The notes beneath the pieces are model-generated. The model was not told where the DNA came from. It worked only from the letters and a program-made list of their open reading frames with translations, and did no database searches. Shown piece by piece: positions 25,911 through 36,639 of a stretch of DNA of 64,000 bases. The stretch covers positions 13,860,501 through 13,924,500 of the forward strand of contig BSBM01000179.1 in assembly GCA_027924585.1 (NCBI GenBank). The letters are read 5' to 3'. The translations under genes were made by a program, and so were the position numbers. Position 1 is the stretch's first letter; each line of letters starts with the position of its first letter. The DNA is from Larix kaempferi. Its lineage: Eukaryota; Streptophyta; Pinopsida; Pinales; Pinaceae.

Positions 25911-26226
25911 GATTAAATATATGTAATTTATTCTTTATTCTCCTTTACTATTTTACTTTTATTTTTATAGAATTTTCTTAAATTTTTTTATTATAATAAT
26001 TTTTAGACAATTCAAATTCTATCAATTTATTTGAATTTTCTAAATGTTATATATGTATTTACTATGCTTTAGATTCTATTAATGTGTTTTTATTAAAACA
26101 TTTATTTATATACAATGAATATGAATGCAAGGGTTATTACTGCTCTCAAATTAGAATTGTATTTCGTAAAAAGGAAGCACATGGCGCAACCACTTCCTAA
26201 TCAACCACATCTACCAAACACGTTTA

Positions 26227-27240
26227 ATGACCAAAGATCTATTCAGATGCAGTTATATAATATGGTGTTGGAAACATAAAATTGAGTCTGCATGCAGTTC
26301 AATTCTCTTGGTTTCTTCACCAACATGCTTATATAGAAAAATGAACTACTATATTATCAATCTGTTTGCTAAGACCTTTACATTTATTGTCTCCCTCAAT
26401 CTTGGTGATTGGGGATTTTTTTCGCTGTTAAGAAATGCACAGCAACGAAAATATGATTGGGTTGTTCTGAAACATGTTCCTATACCAGTTGAACCAAAAT
26501 AATTCATTTGTAGCGTTCTTGATAAGAAATGGAAGCAAACATCTCCTCCGGATGGTGATGTTTTGTCTCCAAAATATCCTATTTTTCAGAATGGAAGTAT
26601 TTATTGGGTGCATACTCATGTTATTTTCAGACCAAACTGAATTTGTTTATACCGAATATATTGGATAGATGTGGAAGAAAACAAATGGGGCTTCCATATA
26701 GTTCAGCAAGCACATCGTACAGTGTTTGTTTGCTTAGCGGTGCATTCTAGTCAGCTTCTTTGATTCATGAACGATGGGTCAACTATTGTATGGTCAATAG
26801 AAGCTACTACAGATCAATGTAGTCAAACAATGCTACAATATGTTCCAACCACGTCTTTCCAACATGCAGATGGATTGCAATGGAGACTACTATCGACTAT
26901 AAATTCAAACATCAACAAAAAATGCCCTAGATATTTTCCAGTTTCATGAGTTGATAAATATATACTTAAGTGTAAAAAAAATCTCATTGATTTCTTCTTC
27001 TATGATTTAATCAAAACACTTTATAACGAAACAAATCATGGAGGAATGTCAGAATCCATGCATTCCACACTTAGAATTCGATGTGCTCAAAATGTTTATG
27101 ACCTTGTTCATGACATTTCAATTTTCCCCGTCTCTCCGAATATGGACTAGTTTGATGGTGTATTTACAAATTTAAGAGATCATTAGGTTGATTGTTCCAT
27201 CTACTAAAAACATTTTTCAATATATGATACAACTTATTTT
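26227..27240 (+). pseudogene. degenerate coding debris, unassigned
   Basis: Plus-strand frames at 26227-26502, about 26500-26660, 26767-26949 and about 26950-27240 read as mostly coding-like sequence separated by single stops (a stop at 26950, others near 27150-27250). No known domain was recognised. A stretch near 26520-26600 (KKWKQTSPPDGDVLSP, FQNGSIYWV) faintly resembles repeats in F-box-associated proteins, but this is weak. It lies immediately upstream of the Helitron-like N-terminal piece and could be part of the same dead element. Confidence 0.25.
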
Positions 27241-27367
27241 ACCATCTATTCAACGTAATTCCAACTGCAATGATATTTGAGATATGATTATCTTTGATGA
27301 AATCATGCTTTTGTATTGTGTATGTTAAATATATTTCCATTCATTTGCATCATTTCAAAATAGCTAA

Positions 27368-28330
27368 TTGTGCAATATTCGTGTATATATGTCATTAAAC
27401 GAAAACAACAATCACAACGACGACCAAAATTTATCAGATAGTTCATCCTCAATGAAAAATCAATCTCGACGGAAATACTATCAGGATAAAAAGGGACATA
27501 TTAATGCAAAACGTCGTTTAAATTATGGAAAGAATAAAGATTTCATCAACAAACGAAGGGGAGAGTATCGTGGTCAATTATCCAATGACGTTATTGATTC
27601 ACAAGATGCCCTTCCAGGTTCCAGAGCATCTCTAATATAATGCGAATATCAAATCGTCAAAGTGATATTCTAATACTAATACCTGCGACCAACAACTTTT
27701 GTGATGACACATTAAGTGCAACTGTTCAACCGTCCATAGAACAAAATTCCACTCATAACACAGAGGTATTGGTGAACTATAATATTTTATGTTTCAATAA
27801 GTATTTTAGTCTAACAATAGTTACATTCTCACATATAAGTTTGACTCTCAGACATTCATTTACAACAATGGTATGGTTGAACCATCTAACGATGGCAATG
27901 ATGTTATCAACACAAATGTAAATATGAGGGTGCGAAATGAAAGCACTGACATGAGAGACAGTAACAACGCAATAAGAACAATTTATATTGGGATGTCAAA
28001 GGTTTTATTTCATTGATATAGAAACAGATTTATATGTATTTATTATAATGAATGATACGAAAAGAAATCAACGTTTTTGTGAGTTTCATGTAAATGCAAT
28101 TGTTGATGTACATACTCGTTTTATACATTTTATTAACTCTGTTAACACATATCTATATTGTACTTTTAGGAAACAAATGTCAACTCTGCTAGGAATTATT
28201 CATACATTCCTCCAAAAAATACGTTATTAATAAATGGGGTAGAAGGAATTCAAAATCAATTCATGATCAGTAGAGAAAACACAGATGTTGATAAAACAAT
28301 TTCTCTTGGAACAACGAAGGTCTTGATTTA
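27368..28330 (+). pseudogene. possible N-terminal part of a Helitron-type protein
   Basis: The frame 27368-27640 is polar and basic with two repeats of the type RRKYYQDKKGHINAKRRLNY / KNKDFINKRRGEYR. This pattern occurs at the N terminus of many plant Helitron Rep/helicase proteins. It is followed by Asn/Ser-rich pieces separated by possible introns (about 27765-27840 and 28003-28170). No Rep or helicase motif is present, so the call rests on composition and the basic repeats alone. It may be a detached front part of the Helitron at 39.4-43.8 kb, separated by later insertions, or a different copy. Confidence 0.3.
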
Positions 28331-31300
28331 ATCAATCCACAACCCAGTTATTACACCAATTAAGTGAACGTCTTAACTATATCCTAACTATCGTATATAA
28401 TTATTGTTCATTTCTTTTTTAACGAGTGCTTATTTAATTCTCAGAGCATTAGCGCGCACGGTCAAATATGTGTTTATCTTTAAGATAAACAAGACAGGTG
28501 TTACTCAATCCATCCACTACTAAGAATTTCAGCACGATTAAATACACGTATGGTAGGATACTGTAGTATTTCATTTTAGTGTACAATTGCTTTTCTCACA
28601 AAACATGAATTCAACTTTGACGCTAGTAACATTGCGGTTCAACAACCACCCAACACTCTAATTCCTAACTGTCTCGACAACACAGTAGAAATTAGCAATG
28701 TTCTCCCTTCCTCTGGTGACATTGAATGACATTACACAATAGGTTGGTGACACTTACATACAATGGATCAAGAATATTCTGAAACCAAACCATGATAGGT
28801 AGAGGCACTGTCGATGGTCAAAGAACTATAAATATACAACTCTTTATGTCCCTTTTTGGATAAACTATAAGCGGTACTTAATAGTCTTCAAGAACTTTCT
28901 AAGGATGAGATAATAAGTAAACTACTTTCTCTTTGCTTAAACTTAGGTGTCACCCATTCCTTTGAATAGTACTTAAGAAGATACCCTATCTAACATATTC
29001 ATCTTAATTCACCCTTGAAGATTACTAATTTTGAATGCAGTTATTCATCATACCCAAGACACATCCATGACGGAAATAATTTATTCATATAAGCATCATA
29101 TATATAAATATTTATCTATTTGATCAAGCGATCCACAGCGTACACTTCTAATTGATTAGCCCCAACTTAACTACATGTGTAAACAAGAGACAATATATAG
29201 ATAACAACATCATATTTAGTAAAATGCCTAAGGTACACAAATTTAAAGCAATCAAAACTGAAATAATATTTGAGACACAATATTACAAGAATACACAAAA
29301 GAGACACACAAGTACAACCACAATTATCAAGAGAGATACACACAAGAAAAACATACCAGGAGAACATTCTAACGTGGTTCCTAAGTCCACAAAGACGGGT
29401 CATGCATTTATTAAAAGGAAAAAGCATAGAACTACATCAAGCAACAAGCTTCTTTGCTTTTTTCCATTAAGTCTCTTTCGTATAGAGCTTAACATGGATT
29501 GACTCTATATACAAGGTATCCTAAATTGGATTCACATTAATTTCATGGTAACGAAAAATATCCGTAACAAAATAAAAGGCTAGAAGGAAACCTTATCCTC
29601 CCAATAAAAGAAAAGTTATATATAATATACATGTAGATATTTTATACACATATCAGGAAACCTTATCCTCCCAATAAAAGAAAAGTTATATATAATATAC
29701 ATGTAGATATTTTATACACATATCATTCAGCATGTTGTGAAGATAACTATACCCCTAAATATCTTTCTTACCATTTTAAAATAAGACATACAACTAAATC
29801 TTGTTGGGACCCAAGTATAATTCTTCATAACTATTTCAATATGTTATTTTCTCTTAACATATGGTCATATGCTGTCCTATATGACAAGGTCTGTTGTAAT
29901 ATGTTAATAAGTAAACTATCCGCGTCTTCCTTTACTGATTAAGGTGAATATATGGGTCTAACTTGTATATTACCTACATATTTATTGGTACTTAAGCTCA
30001 AGTCACGCATTACGCCCTAAGTAACAACTTCATAGTGTTGTCATACTGTGTAGTTAATGTTACCAGTAACAAAAATACGCAGCTGAATACTGCTATGTTA
30101 TCTTCGTTATGCGGATGACTAGAGGTGGATAAGACAATACAAATCTGAACAATCTAAATTTGCTGAGGTCAAAAAAGAAAGAAAGGTGTTAAACCTTAAC
30201 CCTACGGGCCTTAATATGTAGATAAAACACTTAAATTCTAAAACCACAAGGATAAAGCCTATATCCGTTGAATATGTAAATAAACAAAATCTCTGTCTTG
30301 CTAACAACATTGATCACAGCTTCTATCGATAAAAAAAATAAGGTTTGTTAACCATCGGTCACAAATAAAATGATCTTGAGGGAATAAAGGTTGCACTGAG
30401 CATTACAGGCTCTACCACTTATTTCACAACTGCAAAAGCCGTGCATTATGGCAGGAACTAAATTAAGGATTTGTATAACCACAGCACATAATTCATCTCC
30501 TGAGATTTGGATCTAAAGTCGATATTTCCTAAACCAAGATCTTGACAGAAGTCTAAGGCGTAGTAGAAAAATTTTCACGGTTTTGATCAAGCTACATACG
30601 TATAGGTCCAGAGAGAACACTTCAACCCAGCAGAGATCTAGTTTAAATTTTAAACCAACATTACTAAAATTAGGCAGAGAGCTAATACGGTTTCCATCCT
30701 GATGTTAACAATACGAATTCATCGAAGATTTTATCTGAGGTCAATCGTCTCAAAATCTAAGACGGCATACATGCATCAGAACTAGACAGTGACTGAGATA
30801 AAGAAAACGATGGCAATTTACTTCTTACAACACACACCAAATAAAATTTATAAACAACTCAGAGAAACCACTCCAACAAACGTACTATGTGGAAACCTAA
30901 TACGACTTCATTGTCACGCTATAGGTGATAGCAACCAGCAGCGATATAGAAATTTGGTACAAAAACAGACTACTCAAAAAGGCATCGACATAACCTTAAA
31001 AGTGCTAACAAGGATTGGAAAAGAAACAAGCCATAAGCATAAAACTATTAAGCAGGTTCAGGCTGCCCTTCTTAACAATCAGCAGGGTTTATGATATCAC
31101 TTAATTTAGCAGTTTGTAACCCTGGAATCAACTACTACAACCGCCAAGGCTAACCCAATCCAAATTCGTAACATAATTCTGTCCGGTGCTCATCTCCTCG
31201 AGTTGGCAGATAGAGATGGTTTCGATTAGGATTTCAAGCCGCATAAATTTAAAATCAGGTGTAAGCAAGAATAGAATCTAACTGTAAACCAGGATATAAA

Positions 31301-31361
31301 TATTTCATTGATACCAGAACTGGAATTATACGAGGCTCTTGCAAAGATCCTCCCTGCAATA
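28331..31361. other. intergenic region with one tandem repeat
   Basis: No gene was recognised. The 29160-29500 stretch contains AACGTGGTTCCTAAGTCCAC and a T-rich tail and might be an old LTR fragment, but no partner was found. The part nearest 31361 is the insertion site of the LTR element that follows. Confidence 0.4.
29586..29725. repeat. 70-bp perfect tandem duplication
   Basis: Two copies start at 29586 and 29656 with GGAAACCTTATCCTCCCAAT. They appear identical over 70 bp, implying a recent duplication. Confidence 0.9.
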
Positions 31362-31609
31362 TGTTGGAGATAATTCCTCCCGCCATCTGTCTAAATCTAC
31401 CAACCACCGTACAAGAAGTTAATACAATTAGGTGAAGAAGTAAATGAGCCTCGGATGAAGAGAGGCATCCATATGTTCAATGTATTTTGGTGTTCATTTC
31501 AGTTTTTAATGCATATGAAGAGCGGCAGAGCTCCCTTGAATTGATACCCTGTTTTGTTGTGCCTCTCTCGCATACTCTGTTCTGTTATGCTCTGCCTCAG
31601 AAATCGACA
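31362..31609 (+). repeat. 5' LTR (248 bp)
   Basis: Direct repeat partner of 35399-35646. It is TG...CA bounded and short for a copia LTR. Confidence 0.97.
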
Positions 31610-31621
31610 TGGTATCAGAGC
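31610..31621 (+). other. primer-binding site (initiator tRNA-Met)
   Basis: TGGTATCAGAGC immediately after the 5' LTR is the same site used by the copia element at 6961-14191. Confidence 0.95.
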
Positions 31622-32111
31622 AGTAGTGACGAATCCTCCTTCACCAGCCATGTGAAGGATCACAGTGTTGGTCAACCAAGCCAACCTGTTGCAGAGAAAG
31701 GAGTAGGAGCAGTCGTCTCCAGTAAACCCCAGCCATAGTCGCTGGAAGAGAAACCTCAGCCATTGTTCTGATTGTAGGGTTGAAGAGACCCGTCATTTTA
31801 ATTTGAGAGAGCCATCGTCGCGAGTGTTGCAGCCACCGATCGTGAAGGTGGAGAGCAGAGAGACACTGGTAGTGAGCCAGTCAGGCCCGAAAGGAGCCAG
31901 GCAGTCAGCGTGAAGGAGATAGCCGCCGCACCTGGGTGAAGGAGTCAGCCTGTGAAGGCTGTATGTGGTGGAGTCCCGCTGTTATCCTGCATGGTCGATT
32001 TCATTAGAGATCCCATGGAGCCACTTGCTATGGAGGACCGCTGTGTGAGAGGAGAGCGCCTGTACAGAGGGGAGGCACTCCAATGGATTTACTATTGGTG
32101 CGAGAGAGAAA

Positions 32112-32292
32112 ATGGCTCAAGAAAATGTAGCGGCCCTGGCAGAGAATGGCAAGGGAAATGGCGCTGCAGCTGAGCTGCCCAAGCTCTTGGTTCTGAAACC
32201 CCATCGGATTGTGGAGGCACGACACGCTGCCGACGCTATAAGCTTCTACGATCACGTGTTCGGGGCTGAAGAAATTGCAAAGTCTCACAATT
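32112..32292 (+). pseudogene. captured fragment: VOC/glyoxalase-like protein, N-terminal part
   Basis: The frame from ATG 32112 starts MAQENVAALAENGKGNGAAA and continues through a segment ending ISFYDHVFGAEEI. This matches the start of the small plant VOC-superfamily protein represented by Arabidopsis At5g48480, including the first beta-alpha unit (valine/alanine-rich helix followed by FY...FGA). About 60 codons are present, then the sequence switches within a few bases to an unrelated aspartic-protease fragment in another frame. The metal-binding and dimer half is missing, so no enzyme is encoded. Confidence 0.6.
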
Positions 32293-32697
32293 TGTGGGAT
32301 TGATCGGCATAAGCGTCCGAGGCGAGAGGCCCTCAATTTCGCCTGGTGTTATTGGACAAGGAGGCACGATTGTGGACTCTGGAACTGTCATAACTCGGCT
32401 TGTCCCGCAGCCATACTCTACCCTGAAAGCCTCATTCCGGAGCAAGACCCGAGATATTCCGAGCGCGAAGCCTTTATCGATTCTGGACACCTGCTACCAC
32501 CTGTCTCGCTACAGTGGCCAGGTGAGGATTCCATCTATAACCTTCCACTTCGAGAACAACGTGGATGTGGCGGTGAGTGCAGTCGGTATTTTGTTTCCCG
32601 GTCAGAGTGGCGGATCTCAGGTGTGCCTGGCATTCGGATCAGCATCCCAATCACCTGCGTTTAACATTGTCGGGAACTTCCAATAGCAACGAATGCA
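32293..32697 (+). pseudogene. captured fragment: pepsin-like (A1) aspartic protease, C-terminal lobe
   Basis: The frame 32294-32686 contains the second active-site motif of plant A1 proteases (GGTIVDSGTVITRL), followed by a typical LDTCYHLS segment, IPSITFHF and CLAFGS...FNIVGNFQ. This is the C-terminal lobe of the large plant family that includes apoplastic and nodulin-like aspartyl proteases. The N-terminal lobe with the first catalytic Asp is absent. A TAG follows at 32684-32686 where related proteins continue with Gln. No intron interrupts the fragment, which fits capture from RNA, although many genes of this family lack introns anyway. Confidence 0.85.
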
Positions 32698-32968
<271 letters not shown>

Positions 32969-33674
32969 TTTTTTTAACTTGTTCGTCTAATTGAGACATG
33001 GCTTGAAGATCAAGGAGACTCTCTGTCTGTCTTGGAAATAGAGGAAATGCAATTTATACGCACAGAAACAAAGAAAGATGCGTGGCCAGTGTTTGCGTTC
33101 ATCCATTCTCCAGTCTCCTTAGAGTCACGGTAAGAAGCTGAAGACGAGTATTACTTATAGGTTTAATTATTTTGTACCTACGGTGATAAATTGCAGAGGA
33201 TGGATATTCTAGTGTGGAGGTTCGTGTGACTCACATGGCGGCGTGAAGAGAAGGGGTTTCTCTTTTGAAAAAGAGAACCTGTTGAAGTCTGCTGACCACC
33301 GATTGTGTGCAACCCCCAGCGTGAATAGAAGGCTATCCTAAGAACCATTAGAAGAAGCCTCCTCGTTGACTGCTATAAGAGATTCGAATCCCTTCCTAAA
33401 GGAAAATAACAGAGTCTATGTGTAGAGAAGAGACTTGTGTAAAAGCCTTTTATCTGTAGCTGCCTAGACATGTTCAAAGAGAGGGTGTAATTTGCTGAGC
33501 GGAAGTGTTTCCTAGTTGAGTGTTTTGCATTAAGGGGGCGTTTTTGACAGGTTTTGCAGCCAGCAAGCAGTTTTATATTTTTTTAGGGGGCGATAGGGAA
33601 GGAGAAGCAAGTAGGAGACTTGCAAGAAGAAGACAAGTGCCAGCTCAGAACACCTGCAACAAAGAAGAGAAGAA
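32969..33674 (+). other. non-coding interior of the LTR element
   Basis: GC content is higher than in the surroundings and there is no long frame. No fourth host gene was recognised; it may contain untranslated or intronic parts of the captured genes, or the element's own gag leader. Confidence 0.4.
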
Positions 33675-34919
33675 ATGGGAAGAAATGCAAGGGCAGAGGC
33701 AAAGTATTTTGCACATAGATATGGAGAAGTTCCCATTGCAGAGGAGCTTATTAACACAGTTGAAGTCCAAGAAGAGAACCAGGATAATTGGAGCAGCAGA
33801 GTTCTCTTTGTACCCCCACATTTTTCAGGTAAAAATTATGAGTTTTGGGCTATTAAGATGAGAAGTTTTCTTAGAGTAGAGGATTTATGGTATTTAGTTC
33901 AAAATGAATGTGTGCATCCCCTAGATCTAGAGGTTTTTGAGGCCCTGATAGAAGACCAAAAAATGCAGAAGCATGAATTAGCCTTGCATCTCATCCAAGA
34001 AGTTGTGGATGAAAGTATTTTTCACAATATAGCAGCAGCAAAGACTTCCAAGGAAGCATGGAGAATCTTGGAAGAGGAGTTCAGTGAAAAGGGGAGTGAC
34101 ATGTGCAAGCAGCCAACAGTGTCACAGCTTGTTGAAGGAGTAGCAGAAGAGAATTCTGCAATTGAGAAGCCTACAGTTGAAGCAGAAGACAGCCAAACTG
34201 TTAGTGAATCCCACGGTGTAGAGGCACTTGTGGATGAATATGAAGATAAAACTGCCATTGCCGCAGTAGAAACTCCAGCCACAGAATCTGTTGAGAAGTT
34301 TAGTGAACCCCACACAGTTGTGGATAATGAAGTTGAAGAACCTGCTATACCAACAGAAGCACTTTCCCCAAACACTAATGAAGACAAAATTGTTGTAATA
34401 GTTGAAAAGGATCCAGCAGTCTTGGTCAAAGCTGCTGAAGCAGAAGTTGAAGAAGTTGTACAAGACAAAGAAAAAGATCCCGTGAAGGCCAATCCCACGA
34501 GGGAAAAATATTTTCATAACATTTATGTTGTTTGTGAGTGTGCAGGTATTGAGAGCAAGAATACGCTTGCAATAGTTGAAGAAAAAGAACAAGAGCATGC
34601 AGTCAAAATAACAAGACATTTTGATGAACATTTGAAATTTATTGAAGAGTGGCTAGCAAAGCCCAAGCACGATGAAGACTGTAATTTTATTGAAGAGTTT
34701 GACAAGATTATCGAAAGCTGCATGGAAGATGAAGCATTTGAATTCAGTAATGATGGGCATTGTGACATGCCAAGAGTGCTTAGCAGCACCATCCATGAAG
34801 AAATCTGCATTGAAGATGCAGACGATGAAGCTGAACCAGTTGAAGACATTTTTATGAAATGGAGTCCTGAAGAGATCAAGCTTTACTATCAGTTGTTAGT
34901 GTGGCAGTTGGTCACTTAA
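33675..34919 (+). CDS. gag-like protein with acidic extension
   Basis: 414 codons. Residues about 45-140 resemble the copia gag (DUF4219/UBN2) domain: FSGKNYEFWAIKMRSFL, LHLIQEVVDESIFHNIAAA and SKEAWRILEEEF. The remainder (about 150-400) is a Glu/Val/Ala-rich, low-complexity acidic region with no zinc knuckle, protease or polymerase. The same reading frame continues beyond a TAA (34917-34919) and a TAG (about 34978) to 35270, ending in a very Lys-rich tail, so the original product was probably about 530 residues. The start is the first ATG of the frame, just upstream of the gag domain. The protein may package the element's RNA; enzymatic steps must come from elsewhere. Confidence 0.75.
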   Translation: MGRNARAEAKYFAHRYGEVPIAEELINTVEVQEENQDNWSSRVLFVPPHFSGKNYEFWAIKMRSFLRVEDLWYLVQNECVHPLDLEVFEALIEDQKMQKHELALHLIQEVVDESIFHNIAAAKTSKEAWRILEEEFSEKGSDMCKQPTVSQLVEGVAEENSAIEKPTVEAEDSQTVSESHGVEALVDEYEDKTAIAAVETPATESVEKFSEPHTVVDNEVEEPAIPTEALSPNTNEDKIVVIVEKDPAVLVKAAEAEVEEVVQDKEKDPVKANPTREKYFHNIYVVCECAGIESKNTLAIVEEKEQEHAVKITRHFDEHLKFIEEWLAKPKHDEDCNFIEEFDKIIESCMEDEAFEFSNDGHCDMPRVLSSTIHEEICIEDADDEAEPVEDIFMKWSPEEIKLYYQLLVWQLVT

Positions 34920-34982
34920 GAGGTTGATGAAAACAAGTTGAAAAAATGCATATGGGATCCAAACATTCCCATACCCTAGCAA

Positions 34983-35270
34983 TTGCAAATGCAGAAATAT
35001 GAATTATTCGCCCATGATGTTAAGGGCATTATGAATCTGATTGAACATGAAGACACAAGGCATAAAGCCATTGAAGAATTTACAGACATTGATGGAAGAA
35101 TCAAGCCCAAGGAGCTTGAAGAAAACATGAAGAAGAAGGTGAGAATGAAGAAGAAGGTGAAGAAGAATGTTGAGTTCAAGGTCTGGAGCAAACAAAAGAA
35201 AAAGACGCTGCTGCATCAGCATGCAACAGACAAGAATGGTAAGATAATTTTGAGCTTTGACATGAACTAA
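34983..35270 (+). CDS. Lys-rich C-terminal continuation of the gag-like frame
   Basis: 95 codons in the same frame as the preceding gene, beginning MQMQKYELFAHDVKGIMNLI and ending with a run of Lys/Met-Lys repeats. It is separated by two stops only, so it is best regarded as the broken 3' end of the same gene. The basic tail could bind nucleic acid; this is inference. Confidence 0.45.
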   Translation: MQMQKYELFAHDVKGIMNLIEHEDTRHKAIEEFTDIDGRIKPKELEENMKKKVRMKKKVKKNVEFKVWSKQKKKTLLHQHATDKNGKIILSFDMN

Positions 35271-35390
35271 TGTAAGCCTAGCTAAGACCTAGACCAGCGG
35301 GCATTAATGTTTCAATGTTTTTTGTTCAAAGCCCATGAAGGCATTGCATGTATGCTTTAGATGTTAGTAGTTTGTTTATGGTCGGAATTA

Positions 35391-35398
35391 TGGGGGAG
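35391..35398 (+). other. polypurine tract of the LTR element
   Basis: TGGGGGAG sits immediately upstream of the 3' LTR. Confidence 0.85.
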
Positions 35399-35646
35399 TG
35401 TTGGAGATAATTCCTCCCGCCATCTGTCTAAATCTACCAACCACCGTACAAGAAGTTAATACAATTAGGTGAAGAAGTAAATGAGCCTCGGATGAAGAGA
35501 GGCATCCATATGTTCAATGTATTTTGGTGTTCATTTCAGTTTTTAATGCATATGAAGAGCGGCAGAGCTCCCTTGAATTGATACCCTGTTTTGTTTTGCC
35601 TCTCTCGCATACTCTGTTCTGTTATGCTCTGCCTCAGAATTCGACA
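35399..35646 (+). repeat. 3' LTR (248 bp)
   Basis: It differs from the 5' LTR at two positions seen by eye (GTTTTGCC versus GTTGTGCC; CAGAATTCG versus CAGAAATCG). Confidence 0.97.
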
Positions 35647-36639
35647 CAACAACCTAACAATGCTTAGCATAGAAAGATATAATGAAAGGGGATAAATAGT
35701 GTTAAACCTGGTTATTGCGCCGAGTTCTTAGAACAAAACAAGAAAACTTAAAACCGATCTTTCGGCGGCATGATTAGGGAAGACGTATCTATGTCAACGC
35801 CGAGGGAATATCTTTGTGTACCACGCTCCGATCAGAAATGAGCTTATCCTCGTGTCCTCCTTCATGACCGCGAAACCCTAAGTCACAGAGTTTCCATCAT
35901 ACGTAATTAGAAAGGAATAAAATGTGCAGAGCGTAGTACTCTCATTTCATGTATTGAGATCCTCTGAATTCCGAGACCGCCTCCTGTCCTATGGCTGCAA
36001 TGGTTCTCCAATAAAAAATATCGAATTTACAACCTACTCCAACACCGGCGAGCCTCCAGTTTCTTGTGAATTGCCATTCCTAATCTAATTTTTACCTTCA
36101 CACCATAAACGATCATCCACTAAGTTGCATCCACCGATATGCTTACCTCCCCTCCATCGAAAATACCCCTTCATAAATACCTTCTCTAACTTTTAGTGGC
36201 CTCCGACTCCCTTCCGAGAGCTCGCCCACGATCTCCACCACCTGCACTAGACCGAGACATGGTTTGGACAGATGGAAAGGGTAAACAGTCCACCTGCCAG
36301 GAGGGAAAACAATAAGGAGGTAAAGAAAAATCGCGAAAAGATGCTCCCACCAGCTCGTCACTACGAGAGGTTCTTACCTAACTAAAGTCGACAAGTGTTG
36401 AGATGTTACCACTTGGCGGCATGAGTCTCCACTTCAAGCTCAATATGGTCGGCTTGTGAGAGACCAAATCTTAAGGTTTGAATGTCCACATCTAACTAAC
36501 CAAGGAGTGGATTTTAGGAAGACAAGCAACCTTCAAATCGAAAAAGAGTTCGGAGCTGCCCAACTTTTTAAGAAGACTTAAAATGTCAAACATGGGTCTA
36601 AAGAATACTCGCTAGCTCATGTATGTAATTTAAGGAATC
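35647..36639. other. moderately GC-rich stretch, no gene assigned
   Basis: On the minus strand this looks like the 5' end of a transcript: a short frame starts at about 36259 (MSRSSAGGGDRGRALGRES) and several GTAAG/GTATTT donor-like sites follow. I cannot identify a product or downstream exons, so no gene is called. Confidence 0.25.

Noticed and set aside
26437-26660. Captured F-box-associated or kelch gene
   Set aside because: Similarity is limited to a few residues in a stop-ridden region, too weak to name.
34022-34631. Long minus-strand frames opposite the gag-like gene
   Set aside because: They are mirror frames of the Glu-rich plus-strand coding sequence and show no domain.
36143-36361. 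Host gene first exon on the minus strand
   Set aside because: Donor-like sites and a short frame exist, but no downstream exon or recognisable protein supports a gene.
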